Assembly: GCA_030710605.1 (NCBI GenBank)
Contig: CP092886.1
Location: forward strand, 55,431,382 to 55,495,381
DNA from: Cordylochernes scorpioides
Taxonomy: Eukaryota > Arthropoda > Arachnida > Pseudoscorpiones > Chernetidae
Direction of reading: 5' to 3'
Length of the DNA stretch: 64,000 nucleotides
Each line of letters begins with the position of its first letter. Position 1 is the stretch's first letter. Below, piece by piece: positions 54,526 through 64,000 of this stretch. The notes under the pieces are model-generated. The model ran no database searches, had not been told where the DNA came from, and was given only the letters and a program-made list of their open reading frames with translations. The position numbers and the translations under genes are program-made.

Positions 54526-55324
54526 ATCCATATTCGAACCTTCTTTAGTCATTCTAAAATATTGACCAAGATAATCTAGGACTAAATAAAGATTTCCAGA
54601 TTCCATATCTACCATATCACATACAAATTTTGATAGACAGTTTTCAAAATGTGTGCGTGGTGTGCAGATTTATACATACTTAGGTATATGAGACTTATTT
54701 CACAGTTTTTCTCAGGAGTCTTAAACATCTCTATATATTCCTCTACCTATCTGAATATCCCGAACATAGTAAAAAATAACAAAATACTTTTTATTAAGCC
54801 TTGTCTCGGATTCCAAGAAAGAAAAAAAAAGAATCAGTAAGTGTATAAAAAGGTAAATCTGCTATATGCAGTTTTGATGGAGATGCATGACAAGCATTTC
54901 TATTAATCTTCTTCTTTATTTTTTACGATATTCTCTGCTGAACTGGCAGACAAAAGCTCTCGTCGGCCAATAAATCAGACAGAAGTGTCGACTTGTTGCG
55001 AGGATAGGGGTACAACGAATCAGTTGGTTCTATCCGACGCATCAGGTAAAGACAACGTGCAAAAACTTCTAAATACTTTAATGTCAGCAGCCGTTCTACG
55101 GGATCTAAATGATGCCAACAGGAAATGATTCAGTGTGTCGTCTTATAACAGTAGTTACTTGACCGGTCAAAGAGACGATGGACTTGTGGCTGCTTGGAAC
55201 TCGGACCTGAATATCCCGGCGTCAGTCCGACAGCATTTGATAATTTGATAGAGTAGAAGAGGTTTACAGATTCAAAAATTATCACATTTGGGATTTGATA
55301 ACAACAAAGTAACACTTTTTATAA

Positions 55325-55760
55325 ATATTTATATAAAAATAGACACTTCAGCCAGTTGGAGCTTTTTTATTTTCTCAACGTTTCGACAAAAATATTTTGT
55401 CTTCGTCAGGAGAAGTAAATAATAGTTAGAGAAATCTATATAATAATCTTTGTGATTATTATATTACTTTATTTATTTCTTTTTTACTTAATTTATCATA
55501 ATTTTATTATTATATATTTTATTTCCAAGATCATAGTCTTCGACGAGTTTAATATTTGTTTTTGACTCGCGCTTTAGATGTTGTACTAAATTCGAAAAAT
55601 CACGCGAGAACGCCCTTGCAAACCTCAGAACAATTTTTAACACCTTGCCAAATGCTTTATTTTTATTTACTTTTCCTGACGAAGACAAAAGATTTTCGTC
55701 GAAACGTTGAGAAAAATAAAAAACTCCAACTGGCCGAAGTGTCTATTTTTTATATAAATA
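55325..55760. repeat. Foldback with two hairpin modules (family H)
   Basis: Arms of about 85 bp (TATATAAAAATAGACACTTC..., ...GTCTATTTTTTATATAAATA) enclose about 260 bp. Each arm holds the module CTGACGA-A-GACAAAA-TAT-TTTTGTC-GAAACGTTGAG (minus strand at about 55371-55415; plus strand near 55674-55710 with one bulge), followed by AAAATAAA. The core stem is 7 bp. Same family as 29.36-29.52 kb. Confidence 0.8.
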
Positions 55761-55764
55761 TGAA

Positions 55765-56665
55765 TGCCGGCCAGGCAGCCTCTATCTTTACTTTTATAAA
55801 CTTAACTATTTAAAAAAACAACAACAAATAAATTCAATGAAATATGTGTATTGGTTGAAACTGGCCGTTTTAATCGATTCGTTTGAGAAAGTTAAAACCA
55901 ATTCTATATCCGTATTCTAAAAAATAAAATTGTCAGAAGAAGTTCCAGGTAAATGGCTAAAGACGCCGCTAGATCTGTAACCAAATATTGCAACATTACT
56001 CAATCCTCGCTCGGCAGTGCAACATCGCTCTGTCTATCCCGCCCGAATAAATATTTTAGATGTGCGGCGGAGAAGCCAATTTTTCCCGGAGTCTAAAAAT
56101 AGTCAAGTTTTCCCGTAAACTTTATTTTACACACACAACTTATTTAATAAAAATGTAAATATTTGGAACTCTCTAAAATAGCTCATTTTTAGGAAAAGTG
56201 GTACAAATATAAAGTTTATTTTAATACTTTTGGAAAATATAACAAAACGTGAAAAAAAAATGTTATTTACATTTTACTCTTTCGAAGACTATTGATTTTG
56301 TCGAATTCTTAAAAAGGAATTATATTTGGAGATATTCTCAATGGAGGAGCGCAAACATATAAGAGCCCTTTAAAATGATTGAGCTCTGGTTTATCTCTTA
56401 TACCAGGTGTAAAGCCTTTCTAGCGATTTTTTAAAGTTTCTTTAGAGAGCTGCGCGCGGAAATATAGCCCGATTGGAGCTAGTGGAAAACAGGGATTGGT
56501 AAAATCGGCGAAAGGATATATTCTACCCTGCTCTCACAAAGGAAATAAGCACATAATCTTTGTTCACTTTTCTATCTTTACGATTCTTCCTTGATGCCAT
56601 AAAAACACTAAATACAGATGGGAATTTCGCCTGAAAATTGTTCGATGAAAAGAAAAAAGTGAAAA
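55765..56665. other. AT-rich spacer
   Basis: No supported gene. A small GC-richer patch lies at 55965-56110. Confidence 0.4.
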
Positions 56666-56671
56666 AATTTG

Positions 56672-57205
56672 CGTCATCTATTGACCGTCTCTGCAAACTA
56701 GAATACTCGGGTTGGTGAATAAGTCACAACACCAGCTTTGGAAAATCCAGAACGCTCACCTGAAGACCATGGCTTTGGGCTTTAGTCTAAGGCAGGCTTT
56801 GATTTCATAAGATGCACTAAAGATTCATGAAATGTTTAGAATTCGACAAATAGATGCCTAGCTGGCAAAGTGAATAGGCCAACTTTATGGACAAAATATC
56901 GATAGATTTTGCCGCAAAGAAACTGATCTATAAACAGAATGGTCACTCCTTCAGTCAAGATAGACGTCAAAACTCCGCGCGCTGTCCCATTTGGAAGATT
57001 TTGGAAATCCTTTGCAAATCTCATAAAAATAAAGCCTGCCCTGACTGACAAGGACCATATATCGAACCATGGTCTCCAGGTAACCGTTCTGAATCTGCCA
57101 AAGTTGGTGTTGTGGTTTTTATCATTGACTCGAGTATGCTAGTTTTCAGAGACAGTCAATAGGTGGCGCAGAGTTTTTGTCATTTTGACGGGAGAGGTGA
57201 ACTTT
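56672..57205. repeat. Large inverted repeat, family G
   Basis: Left arm 56672-56771 and right arm 57067-57168 are about 100-bp diverged inverses (CCATGG-CTTC/TCTCCAGGT; ACACCAGCTTTGGAAAA and its inverse; TCTATTGACCGTCTCTG and its inverse). The right side continues to GGTCAATAGGTGGCGCAG-like and TTTTGACGGGAGAGG ends shared with 19.3 and 15.5 kb. No coding sequence. Confidence 0.65.
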
Positions 57206-57209
57206 ACAG

Positions 57210-58325
57210 AATCCAAAATACATTATCTCGATATACTCACCTCATTTTCCTTCTGTACCTTTATTTATTTCAGACCCTATTTTTAATCTTTAACCCGAGT
57301 AATATCATAATATAGAAAAGTATGAAGAGAGATTTTTAAAATCAAGGCTCACAAGTTAAAAAGAGCATTACATATATAAAAACAATATCCTTATCATACA
57401 TTTAAAATTTAGTTTAGTTTCACGTGTATGTGTGTTAATTTTTTTGTTTCAAGATATAAGCTTTGGTGTAAATTAAATTTGCACAAATTGGATATCCACT
57501 GCATTGGCAAGTTTTATTTACTGCTAGGATGAATATTTCAAGCATTTCTCTATTTAGTAAAATCTATAGAGGATTGCGCAAGAGAGAGAGAGATGAATAA
57601 ATCTTGTTTGATAATCCATCTTGGGAACCACACTTCTACTATACTGTTCTACCGTTCATTTCGACCCAACAACTACAAAATATTTTTATTAATATATTTC
57701 CTCTTCTACTTACACTTATCCCCCCCCCCCCCTCCAGAATCCAGGAAATAGAGATAATGATAAGACAGAAAGAATAAACAACAACAAAAAAAATATAATC
57801 ACAGCTATATACAGTCTTGATGTGGAGGGGCATAATAAACACTGCATTTCCTTTAGTCATCTTATTTTCATTTTCTAACGATATTCTACGAACTGTAGAA
57901 CTGGTGGCATAGGTAGACAAAGCTCTCACAGATCTACGATTCAGAGAGAATCTTGTACATTTTTATTTGTTTAGGAGATAGGTGTGTGTCGATGCTAATT
58001 CATTGGCCTGAAGAAACTGAAAATTCGATAGAATTGAGGACCCTGAGGAAAAAGACTATGTTTGCCATTCTTGGTCTAATAGAGAACCTCGAATTCTGAA
58101 TATGGGTGGTTAAATCATCCTAAAAGGTAACTAGAATATTTAGTAAATAGAGAGCATAAACAGTAGAAAACTTTATAGAAAATCCTTGCGTGAGGTTAAA
58201 GGCACTTACTAGTCACAAGAGAGGAGTAAAAACTAGAAGGAGAATGTTCCATATCAAATTCCATCCATATTAGCAATCAGTGGCAATAAAATATTCCGTC
58301 TCAATGTACGGAACATTCAATGAGA
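57210..58325. other. AT-rich spacer with poly-C run
   Basis: A C run of about 14 at 57720-57733 is the only striking element. Nothing else recognised. Confidence 0.45.
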
Positions 58326-58329
58326 TCTA

Positions 58330-58640
58330 TTGCCCTGTTTGTGCGGCCAGAAATCATCCACTGAAATCTACTATGGCCATCCATCAAAAGGGAAACAAAC
58401 TCACATTATCGTAGTGAGAATTTATGTCGCTCCCCATTAATCTATCGCCAGTTTCTCATATTTGAAGTTGCGACCTCCTTGTTTGTCTTAATCCGCCTGC
58501 GCCTTACATTTGGAGGCTTCCTGACAAAATTTATGAGGCGCCAAATGGCTACTCTACTCCACCCCGACTTTGGTTCTTCTTTAATTTCAGAAGCAGATCC
58601 CTTCCACCTTTACAGGGAGAGGTGTAGACACATTCCCCCA
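58330..58640. promoter_or_regulatory. Candidate regulatory island
   Basis: Sequence such as CCCCATTAATCTATCGCC, GTCTTAATCCGCCTGCGCC and AATTTATGAGGCGCC: homeodomain-like cores in a GC-richer unique block. No frame. Confidence 0.35.
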
Positions 58641-58649
58641 GTGGTGTGT

Positions 58650-59055
58650 TTATAACATTCGCCATGGCTGTTTTCTTGATGAAATACCTCGATACTGCTA
58701 TCTTTCTATGGAGCTGATTTTTTCCCTTAATCTTTTAACAGAATGAATTTCATTGCTCTAAGTGAATTATTTTCCACACATGTGAATATATATAAACAAT
58801 AATATAATATATAAGTGTATCAATAAGATACAATGTTTATATTTCTAAGTGTGAGATCCACCTTCTATAACCATATAAATATTACAATAAGCCACAGCAT
58901 TTTGAGCACTTTCATCCTCTATATATTTCGGTTTAAAATAAATATTACTTACCTTTGGGACATTTTTGTAGACATTGTTCATATGTTAAATATAATGAAC
59001 AAAATTTGATCGTTTAAATCTCTAAGAAAGAGTCTTTGTCTGTGATATATTTTTA
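58650..59055. other. AT-rich spacer
   Basis: No feature recognised. Confidence 0.4.
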
Positions 59056-59059
59056 TTGA

Positions 59060-59633
59060 GAATCAACCCCTACACAGAGCCCATCCACCACAATGGCCGC
59101 TTGCTTGCGGTACAACACCGACATTGAGAAAGTCCCCTTCTACTCTTGAACTTGTCTCGCGCCCCTCCGCCCATGTGGTGAGGGTTGGCAGGTAGGGCAA
59201 ATATTGACGGCCCGCCTCTGCACGGCAACTGATCTGAAGGGTGTCAAGTAGAGTGTCACACACGTTACCTCTTCCAAAGAAGGAAGGTGGAGTATGAGGC
59301 CCAGAAAGTGTAGCGAGTCCCATCGAGCAGGCAGGAGGGGTAAATGAGACAGCCATTGTTAATTTCGTCGTCCCCGGCGTTAATGAAAGGAAGGACCAGT
59401 ACACGGGTCCTAAATGCTGTTCGAGGACAATATTGTTCAGAGGGCCTTTGTGAAGCATGAAAGAGATCGGGTTTAATTGGCGCCTGATGACACACGCGTA
59501 GCCTCCGCTCTTTTAACAAGGGCGTCGGGGGCGGGATTAGCATTTTAATTGGCGAGTCACGTGGTAATTAACGATCCAATCAACAGGCGCAGTTGTGTGG
59601 CGAGAGAAGCTCTGATTGGCCGAGCGTGCTAAT
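59060..59633. promoter_or_regulatory. GC-rich regulatory island, cut by gap
   Basis: About 570 bp of GC-rich sequence ending at the assembly gap. It has GGGTTTAATTGGCGCC, GCATTTTAATTGGCGAGTCA, CACGTGGTAATTAACG and two inverted CCAAT cores (GATCCAATCAAC, CTGATTGGCC). A 131-codon minus-strand frame (59458-59063) has no recognised family. It could be a promoter; the gap hides what follows. Confidence 0.4.
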
Positions 59634-59733
59634 NNNNNNNNNNNNNNNNNNNNNNNNNNNNNNNNNNNNNNNNNNNNNNNNNNNNNNNNNNNNNNNNNNN
59701 NNNNNNNNNNNNNNNNNNNNNNNNNNNNNNNNN
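59634..59733. other. Assembly gap, exactly 100 N
   Basis: 100 Ns, a conventional size for a gap of unknown length. Sequence on the two sides need not be adjacent. Frames that run across it are meaningless. Confidence 1.
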
Positions 59734-59744
59734 TCAAAAGGATA

Positions 59745-59880
59745 TCAATGTATGTTTTGGATTAGCATCACGCTGATGAGGGCCAACAGCCCGAAACGTG
59801 AACGTAGCTAGCTTTTATTGATTAATCAAGAAAAGTTATTAGTTGATATTTATTGCGACAGATGGCGCAGGCCATCAGCA
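59745..59880 (+). ncRNA. Hammerhead-ribozyme-like motif in a repeat end
   Basis: CTGATGA (59773-59779) is followed by a GGGC-CAACA-GCCC hairpin (59780-59792), GAAA (59793-59796), and a 3-bp ACG-TGAA-CGT hairpin ending in T59805-A59806. This satisfies the hammerhead core order: CUGANGA, helix II, GAAA, helix III, UH. Helix I is weak: TAGC (59763-59766) can pair with GCTA (59807-59810), but six bases between TAGC and the core stay unpaired. An alternative hairpin TCACG/CGTGA competes. TTTTATTGATTAATC and a terminus GACAGATGGCGCAGG follow, resembling family F ends. No helix-I loop contacts are identifiable. Confidence 0.4.
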
Positions 59881-59884
59881 ACTC

Positions 59885-60480
59885 ACAGTTGCACGATAAG
59901 GAGATGCTTACTAGATCTTACTATTATATGTTTTAAGATTTCTCTCCATTTGACTCACTCTTCTTAGTACATTTTACGCTGAGCAACAGCTTTTTTTTTG
60001 GACATGGTTGTGCAAGACTACTGCGGGAAACCAATTTATTATAGTTCACTGGCAAAAAAATATTTTGCGAACATGGAACGTGAGCCGCGTGGCAACAACG
60101 GCTTCAGGCACTTGATCAACCTCGCTCATGGTGACTTATGTCATGGTGCGGCAACCACGCATTAGAACCTCCACTCGTTGTCATCAGACCATAATCCATT
60201 CAGAACCGGTGGAGCAATTCGAATGTTGTCATCGTTGAATTGGGCGGTAACTTTCTTCAGTTGGAAAATGTCATCGTCCATTTAGTGATGTTTTCAATCC
60301 AAGATGGATTCCGCCAGCAGACAAGAACTAAGACCACAACACACATTCAATTCAGAACTTTTATTTCAGATCAATCAGTTTTAAACTAGTGTGCCTCTCT
60401 TCAATCAAATTCCTCCAAGGCGATGATGAATCTATAGTCTGATGTTAAGACGTAACCTTCGACGATCCAACCATTCATTG
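59885..60480. other. Unassigned, possibly old retroelement
   Basis: Moderate GC with no open frame. The sequence looks like decayed coding or LTR DNA but I cannot place it. Confidence 0.25.
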
Positions 60481-60489
60481 GGAACTTTC

Positions 60490-60930
60490 GCGGGGGGATG
60501 ATTCAGTGGTCTCCCCTTGCCTCTCGCACCTATATGTCGTTGACCAAATAGTAGGTTCAACCACCTTTGAATGCTATTTACAATTCCAAGGGCAAGTACG
60601 TGTCCTCTTCCACATTAAGATGGTGTCGGAGCCTTATATTGGTTTCTTTTTGGCGCTTTCTAGCCTAACCGCTCTGGGTGTTGTCCACCCTCCGCCACGT
60701 GGAGAAGTAAATATATCCCCTCCCTAGAAGATAGGACTTTTTAGTAAGGCATTTCCCACACATCCCCAGGACTTTGAGGGGAGTAGGGGGTGATTCAGAT
60801 AAATATACTATAATATACGCTTCTATCGTGATATATGTAGGTTCATAGGCTATCCGGGGTTTATTCGCAATCTGATTGGTTTTCTATTGCCTTGTGACCT
60901 TGACCAGCCAATCAGCGTTGAGGTGGGGAG
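60490..60930. promoter_or_regulatory. Candidate regulatory island with CCAAT and NR sites
   Basis: Toward the right end, CTGATTGG (60871) and CCAATCAG (60907) form inverted CCAAT boxes around TGACCTTGA (60897), the complement of the FTZ-F1/ERR-type TCAAGGTCA. A 73-codon frame (60506-60727) has no family. Possibly a promoter or enhancer; no transcription start can be assigned. Confidence 0.35.
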
Positions 60931-61114
60931 AGAGTATGAGTACTTAGAATTCATAGTTTACATCGAGGAACTAAATCGAGTGGTCAAGTAAACGACTGGG
61001 GTTCGAATTTCCGAATTGTTTTCTTTTTATCGTTGCTGTTTACTCAAAAATGATTTTTATTATTAAAAAAAAAAAGTATTTGAATTTTGATATAAATTTT
61101 ATTTTAAGGGGTTA

Positions 61115-61149
<35 letters not shown>

Positions 61150-61773
61150 GAATGTCTGTCTGTTTGTCTGTACTCTATAGATTCAAAAACCATACATCCA
61201 ATCGCCGTGAAATTTTGGGATATTATTAGGTATATCACCGGGAAGGTTTTTGAAAAATAATTTCATGAATATCTTGAATACCCTTAGAGTTATTTGCAGA
61301 TTTGTAGATTTAACTCGCAAGCAGCGCCCCCATTGTGACGATGATAACAAGTTTTCTTATCACTAAGTTTGTTATCTTAAATATTATTTATCAAAAGTAA
61401 GATTATCTCAGGATGACACGGCAATATGACACGGGAAAAAATGTTCACTAGATAAAACTATGATTTTCTAATGTAGAAAATTAGGAAAGACAAAATTCAG
61501 GATGACACGGCACACAGGGACCGGGAAAAAATGTTCACTTTATCGAGAGATTCAAATTTACGAGTTTCAAATTATCAAAATATATCTTTTTTTTTTTAAT
61601 AAGTTTTTAGAGAATTGTTTTAACAAATGTTCGCTAGACAAACCTTTACTCGGGTAAAACCCCGGGCGAAGCCGAGTACGTTTGATAAGTTTATAGAGAA
61701 TTGTTTTAACAAATGTTCGTTAGACAAATATTCACGCGGGTAAAACCCGGGCGAAGCCGGGCACATCCGCTAG
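61115..61773 (+). mobile_element. Non-autonomous Helitron
   Basis: It starts with TC after A (61114), then the TA run and GAATGTCTGTCTGTTTGTCTG typical of arthropod Helitron 5' ends. It ends with hairpin CCCGG-GCGAAG-CCGGG (61746-61761), eight bases, then CTAG before T (61774). No target duplication, as expected. The interior has an 89-bp direct duplication (copies at about 61594 and 61683) and a fragment of the family-L LTR (GAAAATTAGGAAAGAC...GGATGACACGGC, 61478-61520). No Rep/helicase coding. Confidence 0.85.
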
Positions 61774-61779
61774 TAATTA

Positions 61780-62180
61780 TATAAATCATATTGATATTGA
61801 GTTTATATATATATATAAACTTTGTACAATAGAGTCTCCCATTAGAGACCGCCTAAAACATAACTGACCTTGTCTCTCCGGGAGGTAGTCAAAGACTTTG
61901 TTTCAGACGAAAGCCTCCTCATTCTTGGCCTGACATGGCAGAGTAATCTGATGAGAGAAAACCGCCAAGAGAGTCCGGGTTAAGCTTTGTCTTCAGGCTA
62001 TAGTCTCTCGTGGGAATATATCTCTCTTTACTGTGTATTAGATAAACTATGTAAACTTTGTCTTAAAGATTGAAGGCCAAGGAAATAATAAAAATGGATT
62101 TCACGAAGCACACTGAAATATAAGCGCAATATTATAAAGTCATAGTTTTATTATATTTCTCTTTCTAGTACAACATTGCC
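61780..62180. other. Unassigned spacer
   Basis: AT-rich, with GAGAGTCCGGG/GGGAGGTAGTC patches that may be degenerate satellite units. Nothing firmer. Confidence 0.35.
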
Positions 62181-62189
62181 CAGGTTTTG

Positions 62190-64000
62190 CTCACCGTGAA
62201 ACTGAACGAGGAGACTTTGAAGAGATGTCGTGATTATTTAGGATAGTGAGAACGAGTTTTCTACCGAGGGATAGTGAAGTAAAGAGAATTTGATTCCTGA
62301 GAAGACTAGAAATGGACTTTGTTACCGAGAGAATTATTTAGTGCAGTGTAGCGTAAAAAATAAAAGAAACAGTTCAACTTTGTCACCCAGCGAGAGATAC
62401 AGGGCAGTGTAGCGTCAATAATAAAAGAAACTGAGGTGTCACCGAGCGAGAGTACAGGGCAGTGTAGCGTCAAAATAAAAGAAACAGTTCAACTTTGTCA
62501 CCGAGCGAGAGATACAGGGCAGTGTATCGTCAGTAATAAAAGAAACAGTTCAACTTTGTCACCGAGCGAGAGATACAGAGAAGTGTAGCGTCAAAAATAA
62601 AAGAAACTAAGGTGTCAACTTTGTCACCGAACGAGAGATACAGAGAAGTGTAGCGTCAAAAATAAAAGAAACTGAGGTGTCACCGAGGGAGAGATACAGG
62701 GCAGTGTAGCGTTAATAATAAAAGAAACTGAGGTGTCAACTTTGTCACCGAGCGAGATATACAAGGCAGTGTAGCGTCAAAAATAAAAGAAACAGTTCAA
62801 CTTTGTCACCGAGCGAGAGATACAGGGCAGTGTAGCGTCAAAAATAAAAGAAACTGAGATGTCAACTTTTCACCGAGCGAGAGATACAGGGCAGTGTAGC
62901 GTCAAAAATAGAAGAAACAGTACAACTTTGTCACCGAGCGAGAGATACAGGGCAGTGTAGCGTCAAAAATAGAAGAAACAGTACAACTTTGTCACCGAGC
63001 GAGAGATACAGGGCAGTGTAGCGTCAAAAATAAAAGAAACTGAGATGTCAACTTTTCACCGAGCGAGAGATACAGGGCAGTGTAGCCACAGTAATAAAAG
63101 AAACCGAGGATAAATTTACCACCTAGCGAGAGATATAGGGCAGTGTATCATCAGTAATAAAATAAATTGAGGCCAACTTTGTCGGCGAGCGAGAAATACA
63201 TGTAATTCCAGCTTCAACTGAGGTGTTTGGCGTGAACTGAGGCTAAATTAGTCACCGAACGAGAGATACAGTGCAGTGTAGCGTCAATAATAAAAGAAAC
63301 TGAGGTCAACTTTGTCGCTGAGCGAAAGATACAGTGCAGTGTAGCGTCCGTAATAAAAGAAACTGAGGTGAAAACTTTGTCGCCGAGCGAGATATGCAGT
63401 GCAGTGTAGCGTCAGTAATAAAATAAACTGTTATCAACTTTGTCGCCGAGCGAGAGATGCAGGGCAGTGTAGCGTCAATAATAAAAGAAACTAAGGTGTC
63501 AACTTTGTCACCGAGCGAGAGATACAGGGCAGTGTATCTCAGTAATAAAAGAAACTGAAGTCAACCTTGGCACCGAGCGAGAGATTACAAGGCAGTGTAG
63601 CGTCAATAATAAAATAAAATGGGACAACTTTGTCACCGAGCGAGAGATACAGTGCACTGTAGCGTCAATAATAAAATAAACTGAGGTGTCAGCTTTGTCG
63701 CCGAGCGCGAGATACAGTGCAGTGTAGCGTCAATAATAAAAGAAACTGAGTTGTCAACTTTGTCGCCGAGCGCGAGATAGAATGCAATGTAGCGTCAGTA
63801 ATAAAAGAAACTGAATTGTCAACTTTATCACCGACCGAGAGATTACAAGGCCGTGTAGCGTCAGTAATAAAAAAAACTTAGGTGTCGCCGAGGGAGAGAT
63901 ACAGGGCAGTGTGTCTCAGTAATAAAAGAAACTGAGCTGTCAACCTCGTCGCTGAACGAGTGAATAGGGGCAGTGCAGCGTCAGTGATATAAGAAACTGA
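62190..64000. repeat. 61-66-bp satellite, about 27 units, open at window end
   Basis: The unit consensus is CACCGAGCGAGAGATACAGG, GCAGTGTAGCGTCAATAATA, AAAGAAACTGAGGTGTCAAC. Unit length varies by the linker (CAGTTCAACTTT or TGAGGTGTCAACTTT). The first units (62190-62340) are highly diverged. Almost every unit contains AATAAAAG, a potential polyadenylation-like motif, by descent. No frame of note. Confidence 0.95.

Noticed and set aside
59063..59543. 131- and 92-codon minus-strand frames
   Set aside because: Overlapping frames in a GC-rich island, no recognised family.
59537..59811. Frames spanning the N gap
   Set aside because: They are read through unknown bases.
60985..61010. tRNA-like GGGGTTCGAATTTCC
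   Set aside because: Single B-box-like match without A box, cloverleaf or SINE body.

Overview
This is an AT-rich, almost gene-free stretch of an animal genome. It has no intact host protein-coding gene, rRNA or recognisable functional tRNA. Instead it holds remnants of many eukaryotic transposable-element classes: hAT, two mariners, a non-LTR LINE, a Gypsy-type LTR element, a Helitron, tRNA-derived SINEs, TA-target MITEs and foldback elements. There are also several tandem satellites, and GC-richer islands dense in homeodomain-, SOX- and nuclear-receptor-like sites that look like conserved non-coding regulatory DNA. The repeat mix fits an invertebrate, most likely an arthropod, but I cannot name the species. 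A 100-N scaffold gap at 59634-59733 means the last 4.3 kb may not be contiguous with the rest.

Layout. 1-690: 99-bp satellite. 1.0-1.8 kb: a foldback element and a solo LTR. 2714-5685: a complete but dead hAT transposon with an 8-bp target-site duplication. 9.6-13.3 kb: 78-bp satellite (about 47 units) with a 16-unit higher-order duplication. 14.4-19.4 kb: MITEs and long palindromes. 22.0-22.5 kb: deleted mariner. 23.25-23.87 kb: second foldback. 24.0-24.8 kb: LINE relic and SINE. 25.8-28.0 kb: composite of a miniature LTR element, a near-complete mariner and a solo LTR. 30.8-31.2 kb: a 92-bp LINE stub beside a third foldback. 31.7-37.2 kb: GC-rich islands, some with strong splice-donor-like sites. 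37.3-42.0 kb: five tandem-repeat fields. 45.6-46.0 kb: island. 48.1-50.5 kb: SINE, then a 5'-truncated LINE whose 580-codon reverse-transcriptase frame is open. 51.8-60.9 kb: further islands and two foldbacks. 61115-61773: Helitron. 62.2-64.0 kb: 61-66-bp satellite running off the window.

Two patterns link otherwise separate repeats. First, a small hairpin module recurs at eight or more loci: a CTGATGA- or TGAAGA-like strand, a short stem-loop, then CGAAA, often followed by an ATAAA-type motif. At 59.77 kb it meets the catalytic-core requirements of a hammerhead ribozyme except for a convincing helix I. Hammerheads are known from Penelope-like retroelements. Second, three foldback copies share one terminus (CAGATGGCGCGCTA) and have 12-14-bp target-site duplications. 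That is unusual for DNA transposons and points to retrotransposition, possibly Penelope-like.

The regulatory-looking islands suggest the window lies in the intergenic or intronic domain of a developmental gene outside it. That is inference and needs cross-species alignment.
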